64,000 nucleotides of DNA from NCBI RefSeq assembly GCF_001611275.1, contig NZ_CP015080.1, forward strand, positions 3,276,956-3,340,955, written 5' to 3'. Made by a program: the position numbers and the translations under genes. Below are positions 43,879-54,362 of the stretch, piece by piece (the first letter of the stretch is position 1; every line of letters starts with the position of its first letter). The stretch is from Desulfuromonas sp. DDH964 (GTDB lineage Bacteria > Desulfobacterota > Desulfuromonadia > Desulfuromonadales > DDH964). The notes below the pieces were generated by a model that saw nothing but the letters and a program-made list of their open reading frames with translations, did no database searches and had not been told where the DNA came from.

Positions 43879-44696
43879 AAAGTCTCGCCGGCAAAACCCT
43901 CTTCATCACCGGCGCCAGCCGCGGCATCGGCAAGGCGATCGCCCTGCGCGCCGCCGCCGACGGCGCCAATATCGTCATCGCCGCCAAGTCAGTGCGTTCG
44001 CGCGACAAGCTCCCTGGCACCATCTACTCGGCGGCCGAAGAGATTGAGACGGCGGGGGGCCAGGCCCTGCCGCTGCAGGTCGACATCCGCGAGGAGGAGC
44101 AGGTCGTGACGGCGGTGGCGCAGGCGGCGCAGCACTTTGGCGGCATCGACATTCTCGTCAACAATGCCAGCGCCATCTACCTCGCCCGCACCGATGCGGT
44201 ACCGATGAAGCGCTTCGACCTGATGCACCAGGTCAACACCCGCGGCACCTTCCTCTGCAGCCAGGCCTGCCTGCCTCATCTGCGCCAGGCCGAGAATCCC
44301 CATATCCTGACGATGTCGCCGCCGCTCAATCTCAACCCGCGCTGGTTCAAGGACCACGTCGCCTACACCCTCAGCAAGTACGGCATGAGCCTCTGCGTCC
44401 TCGGCCTGGCCGCAGAGTTCTCCAAAATCGGCATCGCCGTCAACGCCCTCTGGCCGCGCACCGTGATCGCCACCGCGGCGCTGGCGATGCTCGGCGGCCG
44501 GGTGCCACCCGCCGCCTGCCGCACCCCGGAGATTCTTGCCGACGCCGCCCACCAGATCCTCACCCGCAACAGCCGGGAGTGCAGCGGTAATTTCTTCATC
44601 GACGAAGAGGTGCTTGCCGCGGCCGGCAGGACCGACTTCGAGCGCTACGCCGTTGCCCCGGGAACGCCGCTCATCCCCGACCTCTTTCTCGACTGA
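43875..44696 (+). CDS. Short-chain dehydrogenase/reductase (HSDL2-like)
   Basis: The 273-residue protein is an NAD(P)-dependent SDR: cofactor motif TGASRGIGKAIALRAA, LVNNASAIYL (NNAS version of NNAG), the catalytic Ser in LTMSPPLNL and Tyr-x3-Lys in VAYTLSKYGMSL. The long N-terminal insertion KSVRSRDKLPGTIYSAAEEI is typical of the SDR group around human HSDL2. Its substrate is not known; fatty-acid-linked ketones or enoyls are plausible. It follows the diguanylate cyclase with a 4-base overlap, so it is the last gene of the signalling operon, an odd partner for it. A strong terminator follows. Confidence 0.9.
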   Translation: MKSLAGKTLFITGASRGIGKAIALRAAADGANIVIAAKSVRSRDKLPGTIYSAAEEIETAGGQALPLQVDIREEEQVVTAVAQAAQHFGGIDILVNNASAIYLARTDAVPMKRFDLMHQVNTRGTFLCSQACLPHLRQAENPHILTMSPPLNLNPRWFKDHVAYTLSKYGMSLCVLGLAAEFSKIGIAVNALWPRTVIATAALAMLGGRVPPAACRTPEILADAAHQILTRNSRECSGNFFIDEEVLAAAGRTDFERYAVAPGTPLIPDLFLD

Positions 44697-44716
44697 CCCC
44701 ATCCGGTCCACGAGAC

Positions 44717-44753
44717 GCAAAAAGGGGACAACCGGCGGTTGTCCCCTTTTTGC
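44717..44753. terminator. Bidirectional intrinsic terminator between the SDR gene and the MshEN gene
   Basis: The 17-base arms 44717-44733 and 44737-44753 are exact reverse complements with a 3-base loop GGC. The stem ends in AAAAAGGGG on one side and CCCCTTTTT on the other, giving a T run in both directions. It serves convergent genes on both strands. Confidence 0.92.
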
Positions 44754-44776
44754 ATCTGCCCAGCGCAAGCCCCGGC

Positions 44777-45940
44777 CTAAAGACTGAGAATCTTGTTCTG
44801 CAACACGAGAATTTCGAAGGCCATCGCCGCCTTGGCGGTCAGCTTCTGCAACTCGGGGAGCAACGGCCCGAGCTCGATCCCGGGGGCATCGACGTAGAGG
44901 ATCGCCACCACCCTGCCCATCATCAACAGCGGAACCAGCAGCGCCCGCTCCGGCACTCTCCCCCCCATCCCCTGCAGAAACATCGAGTTGAAGGGGGTGC
45001 GTGGCAGCGGGCCGAGATGGTAGCCGCGGGTCTCCGCCACAGTCTTGAGGACCGACGCTTCGTCGAGGGGGATTTCGAGATCGCCGAAGCCGGGGACCTC
45101 CCGGGCGCTGGCCGTCGCCTTCCACCCCAAGGCGACCTCACCGCGCACCAGGAGGATGGCCGAGTAAAGAAACTCTCCGCCGAGAAAGCGGGCCATGGCG
45201 TCGAGGATATCGTCGCGGTTGCGCGCCGCGATCAGCTCCTCGCCCAGGGTAACCGGCGCCGGCGGCACTTCCGGGGGCGGCACCGGGGCCGGCGGGACCG
45301 GCGGGACCGGCGGGACTTCGATCAGTTCGTCGGCGGCGGCAAGCTCGACGATCTCCTCCTCGACAGGGGCTTCGAGATCGGGGATTTCGACCACCGGAAC
45401 CGCTGCGGGTTGCGGCTTGGGTTGCGGTGCGGGTGGGGCGACGGGCTTGGCGCCGAAAGGTCGGTTGCCGCCCCCCATTTCCGGCAGCACGTTGATATAA
45501 CGGCGCTCCCGGGGAATGCCGTAGGCCTGCTCCAGGACATGGACGATGCGCAACTCGGTCGCGACCAGCGGCTGGATGATGCAGCCGGTGCGAAAGGCGA
45601 TCTCGTCGAGAACCTTGAGGTCGGAGGGGTCGGTCATCACCAGCGCCAGGCGCCGGTTGTTGAGCCGCAGCGGCACAACCCGGTACTTCTCCGCCAGCTC
45701 CCGCGGCAGGACCTGCAGCGCCTGCGGCGGAATCTGCAGCAGTTCGTCCGGATCGACCGCCGGCACCCCGAACTTGCGACTCAGAACCCGGGTAATGGTT
45801 GCCTCGTCGATGGCGCCCATCTCGATCAGGTTGGTGCCGAGCTTGCCGCCGAAGATGACCTGGTACTTGAGGGCCTCCTCCAGTTGCGCCGTAGTAATCA
45901 GCTTTTCCTGCAGTAGCAGATCGCCGAGCCGAATCGCCAT
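44777..45940 (-). CDS. MshEN (GspE/PilB N-terminal) domain protein with GAF-like C-terminus
   Basis: The roughly 387-residue protein opens with one MshEN/GspE N-terminal domain (RLGDLLLQEKLITTAQLEEAL, LGTNLIEMGAIDEATI, LRLNNRRLALVMTDPSDLKVL), a domain that in some proteins binds cyclic di-GMP. A proline-rich linker (about 160-240, with repeats of VPPAPVPP type) leads to a C-terminal GAF-like domain (LLVPLLMMGRVVAILYVDAPG). There is no ATPase part, so it is not a secretion ATPase. It may be a cyclic di-GMP-responsive regulator or polarity factor; this is inference. Start ATG 45940; the earlier ATG at 46000 lies in the cvfB-like gene's 3' end. Confidence 0.82.
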   Translation of the reverse strand: MAIRLGDLLLQEKLITTAQLEEALKYQVIFGGKLGTNLIEMGAIDEATITRVLSRKFGVPAVDPDELLQIPPQALQVLPRELAEKYRVVPLRLNNRRLALVMTDPSDLKVLDEIAFRTGCIIQPLVATELRIVHVLEQAYGIPRERRYINVLPEMGGGNRPFGAKPVAPPAPQPKPQPAAVPVVEIPDLEAPVEEEIVELAAADELIEVPPVPPVPPAPVPPPEVPPAPVTLGEELIAARNRDDILDAMARFLGGEFLYSAILLVRGEVALGWKATASAREVPGFGDLEIPLDEASVLKTVAETRGYHLGPLPRTPFNSMFLQGMGGRVPERALLVPLLMMGRVVAILYVDAPGIELGPLLPELQKLTAKAAMAFEILVLQNKILSL

Positions 45941-45993
45941 CTCTTCCCAATCCTTTCCCGAAATGCCCGGACGCAGCGTCACCGGCCGGCGCT

Positions 45994-46821
45994 TCAGCAC
46001 CTCTTGCGCCGGATGCCCCCCTCGACCAGCTCGACCAGGCCGGCCTTGTATAGCCCGCCGAGGGCCTTCTTGAACAGCTTTTTGCTCATCCCCAGCCGGG
46101 CCCGGATCGCCTCCGGCGGGCTGTTGTCATGCAGCGGCAGCAGGTCGCACCCGGCGAGGGCCGCCAGCAGCGCCTTGCGTGCCTCCTCCAGCTCTTCCCT
46201 GCCGCCGCGTCGCAGGGTGACGTCGAGCTTGCCGTCGGCGCGCACGGTCTTGACGAAGCCGTCGAAGAGCGCGCCCGGCACCATCCCGGGGAGGAGTTCC
46301 GCGCGGTAGAGGAGCCCGGAATAGCGATGCTCGACGATCACCTTGGCGCCGAGGTCGGTGAAGGCCCAGAGCAGCAGCTTGACCTTGCGGCCGGGCTTCA
46401 GCTCGGGGCCGGCCGGTTCCAGAAGCTGCTCGATGCGGCCGTTGGCGAAGGGACGCCCCGCGCGGTCGAGTTCGACCCGGGCGATGCAGCTGTCGCCGGA
46501 GCCGAGCTGCTTCGGTTGTTTGCTGCGCGGCACCAGCAGTTCCTTGCCGATCCCCCAGTCAAGAAAGACCCCGTGGGGATTGACCTGGCTGACCGGAAAG
46601 AGGGCGAATTCGCCGACCTCGGCCCGTGGCCGGCGCAGGGTTGCCATCGCCTGCCCGGCGATTTCGCCAAAGACGAAGACACTCAGTTTATCCCCGGGAC
46701 GGGCAGCGGCCGGCAGTTCGTTTTTCGGCAGCAGCACCAGCACCGGACCTGCCGCCAGCCAGGCGCCGCGCTGGTCGAGGTGGGAGATGGTCAGGGTCTG
46801 GGTCTTGCCGAGGTGAAGCAT
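45994..46821 (-). CDS. cvfB: CvfB-like S1-domain RNA-binding protein
   Basis: The 275-residue protein matches the CvfB/YitL family: an N-terminal short beta domain (TISHLDQRGAWLAA), S1-type segments (SQVNPHGVFLDWGIGKELLVP, and a second with DGFVKTVRADGKLDVTLRR), and a C-terminal winged helix (IRARLGMSKKLFKKALGGLYKAGLVEL). CvfB affects virulence and RNA handling in some bacteria and is otherwise poorly understood. Full length. The gene is immediately upstream of the MshEN gene. Confidence 0.92.
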   Translation of the reverse strand: MLHLGKTQTLTISHLDQRGAWLAAGPVLVLLPKNELPAAARPGDKLSVFVFGEIAGQAMATLRRPRAEVGEFALFPVSQVNPHGVFLDWGIGKELLVPRSKQPKQLGSGDSCIARVELDRAGRPFANGRIEQLLEPAGPELKPGRKVKLLLWAFTDLGAKVIVEHRYSGLLYRAELLPGMVPGALFDGFVKTVRADGKLDVTLRRGGREELEEARKALLAALAGCDLLPLHDNSPPEAIRARLGMSKKLFKKALGGLYKAGLVELVEGGIRRKRC

Positions 46822-46938
46822 AGGTTTCCTCCTGGCCGGGGCCAGTAGCTGAAGGATGGAGTCAGCGCGGAGACGCCGGAGTCTTTGCCCAGTTTGCCAC
46901 AGGAGCGGCCGGATGCCAAAGCGCTTTGCTGCAATCGC

Positions 46939-47847
46939 TCAGGCAAAAAGCTGCAGCACCCCGTAAAGAAGCGGCAGGGTGGCGAAGGAAGCGAGGATGC
47001 CGAGACCGACCAGGGCGGCCGCGAGGTCCGGTTCGAGGCCGGCGGCGACCGCCAGGGCGCCGGCGGTGACCATCGGCGGCATCCCCGCCTCGAAAACCGA
47101 GACGTCGACCGCCATACCGTGCATGCCGAGCAGCCGGCAGACGAAGAGGGCCATCAGCGGCGCCAGCAGCAGCTTCACCGCGAGACCGAAGCCGAGGGGG
47201 GCGACCAGGGTCGGCCGCAACCGCAGCCGCAACTGGAAACCGACCGCAGTCATGACCAGGGGGGTCAGGGTCGCGGCGATCCCCTGGAGGATGCTGACCA
47301 GCGGCGCCGGATAGGGCCAGGGGCGATGGGCCAGGCCGGCCAGGAGCGCCAGGGTCGGCGGGAAGAAGAGCGCCCGCCGGGCGACGGTGGCAAGGCTGAC
47401 CGCCCCCTCGCCGCCGTAAAGGGCGAGGATCACCGCCCCGTAGGTGGCGAAGATCGCCATGGTACCGAACTGGTCGTAGACGATCAGGTAGGGGAGCCCG
47501 GCGGCGCCGAAAAAGGCACTCACCATCGGCACCCCCATGAAGGAGGTATTGCCGATCGGCACCACCAGCAGCAGCACCCCGGTCGCCGGCCGCGGCCAGC
47601 CGAAACTGCGCGCCGCCAGCAGCACCAGCGCCGCCGAGACCAGGAGCATCCCCCAGGGAGCCACCGCAGCCACCAGGACCTCGCCGGAGAAGGTCAGCTT
47701 CGGCACCTGCAGCAGGATCACCGCCGGCAGCGAAACATAGAGGGCGAACATGTTGAGGACCTGGCTCGACTCCTTGGGGAAGGCGGGGAGCCGCCGGAAG
47801 AGCATGCCGAGACCGACAAAGAGCCCGATCAGGATAAAGTTTTCCAT
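46939..47847 (-). CDS. AEC (auxin efflux carrier) family transporter
   Basis: The roughly 302-residue membrane protein belongs to the AEC family of 8- to 10-helix transporters. Visible are LLRRLPAFPKESSQVLN-type N-terminal segment, FALYVSLPAVILL, VVPIGNTSFMGVPMV with the broken-helix glycine/asparagine motif, and LEAGMPP-like VFEAGMPPMVTAGALA. Family members export malate, other carboxylates or are uncharacterised, so the substrate is not assigned. I chose the ATG at 47847, two bases from the end of the MFS gene, since the longer reading lacks family likeness. Confidence 0.9.
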   Translation of the reverse strand: MENFILIGLFVGLGMLFRRLPAFPKESSQVLNMFALYVSLPAVILLQVPKLTFSGEVLVAAVAPWGMLLVSAALVLLAARSFGWPRPATGVLLLVVPIGNTSFMGVPMVSAFFGAAGLPYLIVYDQFGTMAIFATYGAVILALYGGEGAVSLATVARRALFFPPTLALLAGLAHRPWPYPAPLVSILQGIAATLTPLVMTAVGFQLRLRLRPTLVAPLGFGLAVKLLLAPLMALFVCRLLGMHGMAVDVSVFEAGMPPMVTAGALAVAAGLEPDLAAALVGLGILASFATLPLLYGVLQLFA

Positions 47848-47848
47848 C

Positions 47849-49102
47849 CTAGCGCCCCCCTTCCCCGCCGTTGGCGCCGACCCCGGGGAGGCGCATGGCG
47901 AGCAGCGCGGCGCTACCGGTAAGAAGGCCACAGAGGAGGAAACTGACGGTGAAGGTCCCGCAGGCCTCGGCCAGAAGGCCGGCTGCGCCCGGGCCGAAGA
48001 CCTGGCCGACGGCAAAGAAGAGGGTGACGGTCGAAAAGGCGCTCGCCGCCCGCGAGAGCCCGAAATAATCGCTCACCGCCGCCGCCATGATGGTCGGGAT
48101 GGCGAAAGCGGCAATGCCGTAGAGGAGCACCGACAGCAGCAGCGCGGCGGTGCCGAGATGCGACCCGGCGAGCAGGTAGGCGGCGGTCTGGATGATGAAG
48201 ACCGTCGCCAGCCCGCGCCGGCGGCCGATGCGGTCGGAAAGGATGCCGAAACCGACCCCCGAGACGAGGCTGAAGGCCCCGACCCAGGACCAGAAGAGGC
48301 CGGCCCTGGCCTCGGCAAAACCGTACTCGACGACCATGGTGGTGACGATGAAGGTGCCGTAGACCATGTAGGTGATGCCGAAGACCAGGTAGAGGAGCCC
48401 GAGCAGACCGAGCAGGCGTCCGGGATGGGGCGGTTCGCTGCCGGCAACCAGACTCTCCGGCAGGTCACGCTTTTCTCCCACCGGTTCCAGCCCGAGGGCG
48501 GCGGGGTCATTGCGCAAAAGCAGGGCGGCGAGCAGGGCCACACCGAGGGTGAGGCCGCCGATCAAATACCAGCTGATCCGCCAGCCGTCGATGCCGAACC
48601 CGCCGTTGAGGAGGGGGATGACCAGCCCCGAAGCGACGATGGCGACGCCGTTCCCCATCGTCATCAGCCCGGCGGCCCGTCCCCGTTGCTGGCGGCGAAA
48701 CCAGTGGGAGACCAGCACCATCACCGGAATGTTGGCAAAGCCGCTGCCGACGCCGATCAGGGCATAGAGGAGGACGACGGTGACCAGCCCCTCACTGCGG
48801 CCGATGCCGACCATGCAGAGGGCGATCAGCAGCAGCCCGCAGGTGATCAACAGCCGCGGCCCGCTGCGCCGCAGCAGCCAGGGGGTGACGGCAACCGACA
48901 GCAGGTAGCCGGCGAAGTTGCCGGTGCTGATGAAACCCATCTCGTCGAAACCGAGACCGAGACCGCTGCGCAGCGCCGGCAGCAGCATGCCAAAGGCAAA
49001 ACGGGCCAGGCCGAGGCAGGCAAAGAGAGTCAACGCCCCGGTGAGAACGATGACCCAGCCGTAATGGCAGGGAAAAAGCGGGTGGCGGCGGTTTGCGGAC
49101 AT
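47849..49102 (-). CDS. MFS transporter (YbfB/YjiJ-like)
   Basis: The roughly 417-residue protein has twelve predicted helices of the major facilitator superfamily. Its start FACLGLARFAFGMLLPALRS and the loop VSHWFRRQQRGRAAGLMTMGNG, plus SDRIGRRRGLATVF in the second half, fit MFS transporters of the YbfB or oxalate/formate-like group. The substrate is unknown. The start is ATG 49102; a GTG at 49117 is possible. It is co-directional with the AEC gene and separated from it by one base, so they are probably co-expressed. Confidence 0.88.
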   Translation of the reverse strand: MSANRRHPLFPCHYGWVIVLTGALTLFACLGLARFAFGMLLPALRSGLGLGFDEMGFISTGNFAGYLLSVAVTPWLLRRSGPRLLITCGLLLIALCMVGIGRSEGLVTVVLLYALIGVGSGFANIPVMVLVSHWFRRQQRGRAAGLMTMGNGVAIVASGLVIPLLNGGFGIDGWRISWYLIGGLTLGVALLAALLLRNDPAALGLEPVGEKRDLPESLVAGSEPPHPGRLLGLLGLLYLVFGITYMVYGTFIVTTMVVEYGFAEARAGLFWSWVGAFSLVSGVGFGILSDRIGRRRGLATVFIIQTAAYLLAGSHLGTAALLLSVLLYGIAAFAIPTIMAAAVSDYFGLSRAASAFSTVTLFFAVGQVFGPGAAGLLAEACGTFTVSFLLCGLLTGSAALLAMRLPGVGANGGEGGR

Positions 49103-49315
49103 GGGATCTCGGGGCACGGCGTTCTTCAGGGAGTAAGCCGTGCGGTCATTCAGATTGAAAAAACGGTTTCACTCATGGCGGTGCCAACGGTACGATTCCT
49201 GCTCATTTGCCCACGAAATAGCGGGCGCGGCCCCGACAAGGGGTTGCCTGAAACGATCGCCTGCGCTTCCCAATATCGTGATTCGCCGGCGAAAACCTTT
49301 ACAGGAGCATCTTGC

Positions 49316-50128
49316 ATGAAACGTACTGCGCGTGGTTTGAACCTGGTCCTTCTGGTCCTCGCCCTGACTCTGTTTGGCGGAGGCAGCCGCGCTTTGGCGG
49401 AAGAGCTGGCTATCGTCGGCACCGGTGACGGGGTCAAAATTCTTAAAGCCCTCGGCGCGGCCTTCGAGCGGCTTCACCCGGGTACCACCATCACCATCCC
49501 CGAGAGCATCGGTTCCAGCGGTGGTATCAAGGCGGTCGGTGAAGGCGAGGCGGCCCTCGGCCGCGTCGCCCGGACCATCAAGGAGAAGGAGCAGGGGTAC
49601 GGTCTCACCTATCTCCCGTTTGCACGGATTCCGGTGGTCTTTTTCGTCAACCCCGTCCTGCCGGTGCAGAACCTCAGCAGTGACCAGGCCGCGGCCATCT
49701 ATCGCGGGGCGATCGACAACTGGAAAACCGTAGGCGGACCCGATGCGCCGATTGCCGTGGTCCGCCGCGAAGAGGGCGACAGTTCCTTAAGTACTCTGAA
49801 GAAGAGCCTCCCCGCCTTCAAGGATCTCGCCATCACCGAGCGGGCGATACTCACCGAGAAAACCCCCCTGATGTTCGAGGCGGTCGAGACGACGCCCCTC
49901 GCCATCGGCTTCGGTCCCCTGGATGTCGCCCGCAACCAGAATGTCAAGGTACTGAGTCTCGATGGCCGGCTCGCCACCTTCCCGGACTACCCGGTCGTCA
50001 ACACCCTCGCCCTGGTCTTCAAGGAGGCCAACCGCAAGGGGACCTTGCAGTCCTTTGTCGAATTTGTCAGTGCGCCGGCCGCAGCGCCGATCATCAGCGC
50101 CGCCGGCGGAGTTCCCCTCGGTCGCTGA
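49316..50128 (+). CDS. PstS-like periplasmic substrate-binding protein
   Basis: The 270-residue protein has a signal peptide (LVLLVLALTLFGGGSRALA) and a PBP-like domain of the phosphate-binding type (PF12849 kind): LAIVGTGDGVKILKALGAAFE, a serine-rich loop SIGSSGGIKAVGEGEAALGRV, FFVNPVLPVQNLSSDQAAAIYRG, VVRREEGDSSLSTLKKSLP and YPVVNTLALVFKE. Such solitary members bind phosphate or an anion. No permease genes are nearby. AGGAG lies 8 bases before the ATG. A terminator follows. Confidence 0.87.
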   Translation: MKRTARGLNLVLLVLALTLFGGGSRALAEELAIVGTGDGVKILKALGAAFERLHPGTTITIPESIGSSGGIKAVGEGEAALGRVARTIKEKEQGYGLTYLPFARIPVVFFVNPVLPVQNLSSDQAAAIYRGAIDNWKTVGGPDAPIAVVRREEGDSSLSTLKKSLPAFKDLAITERAILTEKTPLMFEAVETTPLAIGFGPLDVARNQNVKVLSLDGRLATFPDYPVVNTLALVFKEANRKGTLQSFVEFVSAPAAAPIISAAGGVPLGR

Positions 50129-50156
50129 ACGACCCGCCGCCCGCACCGATCAACCT

Positions 50157-50206
50157 GGCCCGAGGCCGGAACCGATAACCCACGGTTCCGGCCTCGGGCC
50201 GTTTTG
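50157..50206 (+). terminator. Terminator after the PstS-like gene
   Basis: The 18-base arms 50157-50174 and 50183-50200 are exact reverse complements, separated by an 8-base loop, and followed by GTTTTG. The stem is very GC-rich. It separates the gene from the convergent ABC-F gene. Confidence 0.88.
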
Positions 50207-50208
50207 GC

Positions 50209-51843
<1,635 letters not shown>

Positions 51844-52036
51844 GCAGAGCTCCAGGAAAAAAGTCCCGCACAGTTACCATGCTCCGGCCACTCCCGGCAA
51901 GGGCAAACTACCGGCGGCCGCCGGAAGCGCCGAGAAAACTGGGAGAAATTCGGTGCGGCTGATTGAATATTTTTAACTGGACTCCCCCTGGCACTTACCG
52001 TATATTTCAAACACTGTTTCATATAGGAGAAACTGA

Positions 52037-52408
52037 ATGTCCCGTCACATTGTCGTCATCGACGATTGCCCCGTCACCCTGGAGATGGTCAAGGATTACC
52101 TGGCGGAGGCCGGCTTCCGGGTTTCCACCTGCGACTGCGCGGTCTACTCCAATCACCTGATCTACGCCAGGCGGCCGCCGGATCTGATCCTCCTCGACGT
52201 GATGCTGCCGCTGATGTCGGGAACCAAGAAGGCCAAGGCCCTGAAAAGCCGTGAGCGCAGCCGCGATATTCCAATCCTGCTGATGTCCTCCAAGGAGGAA
52301 GTCGAGCTGCGCACCCTCACCGCCATGGCGGGCGCCGACGGCTATCTCCCCAAACCCTTCTCCGCCGCCAACCTGGTCCGGACCATCCGCAGCCTTCTCG
52401 CCGCCTGA
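52037..52408 (+). CDS. Single-domain response regulator (CheY-like)
   Basis: The 123-residue protein is a receiver domain alone: acidic pair Asp9-Asp10, the phospho-acceptor Asp54 in LLDVMLP, a Ser/Ser switch (LLMSSKEE) and Lys in YLPKPFS. There is no output domain. Its kinase is not adjacent, though the hybrid kinases at 37.5-43 kb are candidates. Ribosome site AGGAG lies at good spacing. Upstream is a 193-base gap with no confident promoter; a TGGCAC stretch is present but lacks the spaced GC of a sigma-54 site. Confidence 0.92.
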   Translation: MSRHIVVIDDCPVTLEMVKDYLAEAGFRVSTCDCAVYSNHLIYARRPPDLILLDVMLPLMSGTKKAKALKSRERSRDIPILLMSSKEEVELRTLTAMAGADGYLPKPFSAANLVRTIRSLLAA

Positions 52409-52534
52409 CCCCTTCCCGCAACGACAGCGATCCGTCTCTCCAACCCGGGCTTTTGACTGGTCTTGTCCTGCCGTTTGTGCTAGGAAGATCGGGCGTCTTT
52501 CAACCCCTGCTCCCCGTGCCGGAACCGGACCGCC

Positions 52535-54259
52535 ATGGCCTACTCCGCCGTCATCTTCGACCCCGCGCAGGACACTTGGCTCGGCTTTTCCGCCCCGTTG
52601 CGGGTGATCAGCGCCGACCATCCCGACCATGTTCTGCCCGCCCTCGATGCTGTCGCCGCGGCGGTCCATGAGGGGCTGCATGCCGTCGGCATGGTCGCCT
52701 ACGAGTCGGCCGCCGGGCTCGACCCCGCCTGCACGGTCCATCCCGACGCCGATTTTCCGCTCCTCTGGTTCGGCCTGTATGGCGCGCCGCAACCGATCAC
52801 ACTGGAACCAGCCGCCCCGGCGCTCCTCCCCCACACCTGGCAGCCCGGCCTCGACGCGGCCGCCTTCGCCGCCGCCGTGACGACGATTCACGAAGCGATC
52901 GCCCGCGGCGCCACCTACCAGGTCAACTTCAGCTTCCCGCTGCGCGCCGCCTTCGCCGGCGCCCCCTGGGACTTCTTTCGTGCCCTGGTCGAGGGGCAGC
53001 AGGCCGGGCAGGCCGCCTATCTCGATCTTGGCCGCTTCGTCGTCTGCTCGGCCTCCCCCGAGCTCTTCTTCAGCCGCGACGGCGACCAGATCCTCACCCG
53101 GCCGATGAAGGGGACCGCCCGCCGCGGCCGCAGCGCGGCGGAGGATCGGGCCCGGGGCGCCGCCCTGCAGGACTCGGTCAAGGACCGGGCGGAGAACCTG
53201 ATGATCCTCGACATGCTGCGCAACGACCTCGCCCGTCTCGGCGGGAAGGTGACGGTCCCCGAGCTCTTCCGCCTGGAGCGCTACCCGACCCTCTGGCAGC
53301 TGACCAGCAGCGCCACCACCCGCAGCGACGCCTCCCTGGCGGAGCTCTTTGGCGCCCTCTTCCCCTGCGCTTCGATCACCGGCGCGCCCAAGCTGAACAC
53401 GATGCGGATCATCGCCGACCTCGAAGGGGAACCGCGGCGGGTCTACACCGGGGCGATCGGTCATCTCGCCCCCGGTGGCCGCGCCCGTTTTTCCGTCGCC
53501 ATCCGCACCGCGCTGATCGACCGCGTCGCCGCCAGCGTCGAGTATCGGGTCGGCGCCGGCATCACCTGGGACTCGCGCAGCGCCGCCGAGTACCGCGAGT
53601 GTCTCGACAAGGCGCGCATTCTCAGCGCACCGCGGCGCGCCTTCGCCCTCCTCGAATCGCTGCGCTGGACCCCAGAGGAGGGTTTCTGGCTCCTCACGGA
53701 ACACCTCGAACGGCTCGGCGATTCGGCCGACTATTTTGACTATCCCTGCCACCCCGCGGCCTGGCGCGCCGCCCTCGCGACGGCGGTGGAGAACCTCCCC
53801 CGGCGTCCGCACAAGGTGCGGCTGCTGCTGCACGCCGACGGCCGTCTCGAAACTACTGCCGAGCTGCTGGCAGCGCCGGGCGACGAGCCGTTGCGCCTGG
53901 CCATCGCCGCCCGCCCCGTCGATGCCGACGACCCCTTCCTCTTCCACAAGACAACCTGGCGCGCCACCTACGAGGAAGCACGCCAGGATGCTCCCGCCGC
54001 CGACGAGGTGCTGCTCTGGAACCGGCGCGGCGAATTGACCGAGGCCTGCACTGCCAACCTGGTGCTGGAGCTTAACGGCGAGCACGTCACCCCGCCTCTT
54101 GCCTGCGGCCTGCTCGCCGGTACCCTGCGCCGCCAGCTGCTGGAACGGGGGGAGGTTCGCGAGCGGGTGGTGACGCTGGCGGAGCTGCGCCAGGCCGAGC
54201 GCCTCTGGCTGATCAACGGGGTACGCGGCTGGCGCCCGGCCCGCCTTCTCCCCGCCTGA
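52535..54259 (+). CDS. pabBC: PabB-PabC fusion: aminodeoxychorismate synthase component I plus 4-amino-4-deoxychorismate lyase
   Basis: The 574-residue protein joins two steps of p-aminobenzoate synthesis for folate. The N-terminal chorismate-binding domain (to about residue 345) has TRPMKGTARRG with the nucleophilic Lys, DLKNRAENLMI-like KDRAENLMILDMLRNDLARL, and FPCASITGAPKLNTMRII; it ends YRVGAGITWDSRSAAEY. The C-terminal part is PabC-like, a PLP enzyme of fold-type IV (WTPEEGFWLLTEHLERL, EEARQDAPAADEVLLWN, LTEACTANLVLEL). The glutaminase PabA is not nearby. The length matches known fusions. A weak GGAACCGGA ribosome site precedes the ATG. Confidence 0.93.
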   Translation: MAYSAVIFDPAQDTWLGFSAPLRVISADHPDHVLPALDAVAAAVHEGLHAVGMVAYESAAGLDPACTVHPDADFPLLWFGLYGAPQPITLEPAAPALLPHTWQPGLDAAAFAAAVTTIHEAIARGATYQVNFSFPLRAAFAGAPWDFFRALVEGQQAGQAAYLDLGRFVVCSASPELFFSRDGDQILTRPMKGTARRGRSAAEDRARGAALQDSVKDRAENLMILDMLRNDLARLGGKVTVPELFRLERYPTLWQLTSSATTRSDASLAELFGALFPCASITGAPKLNTMRIIADLEGEPRRVYTGAIGHLAPGGRARFSVAIRTALIDRVAASVEYRVGAGITWDSRSAAEYRECLDKARILSAPRRAFALLESLRWTPEEGFWLLTEHLERLGDSADYFDYPCHPAAWRAALATAVENLPRRPHKVRLLLHADGRLETTAELLAAPGDEPLRLAIAARPVDADDPFLFHKTTWRATYEEARQDAPAADEVLLWNRRGELTEACTANLVLELNGEHVTPPLACGLLAGTLRRQLLERGEVRERVVTLAELRQAERLWLINGVRGWRPARLLPA

Positions 54260-54362
54260 AACGCTCGCCGGCAAGCCCCGCGCAACAGCTCTTGATTTCC
54301 TCCCGCCAGCGGCCGTAAGATTTCGGCGCCGGATCTCCCGGCCCCCTGCTGCGAGGCTCGCC

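Noticed and set aside
51960..52036. Sigma-54-like TGGCAC stretch upstream of the response regulator gene
   Set aside because: The GC dinucleotide expected 10 bases after GG is missing.
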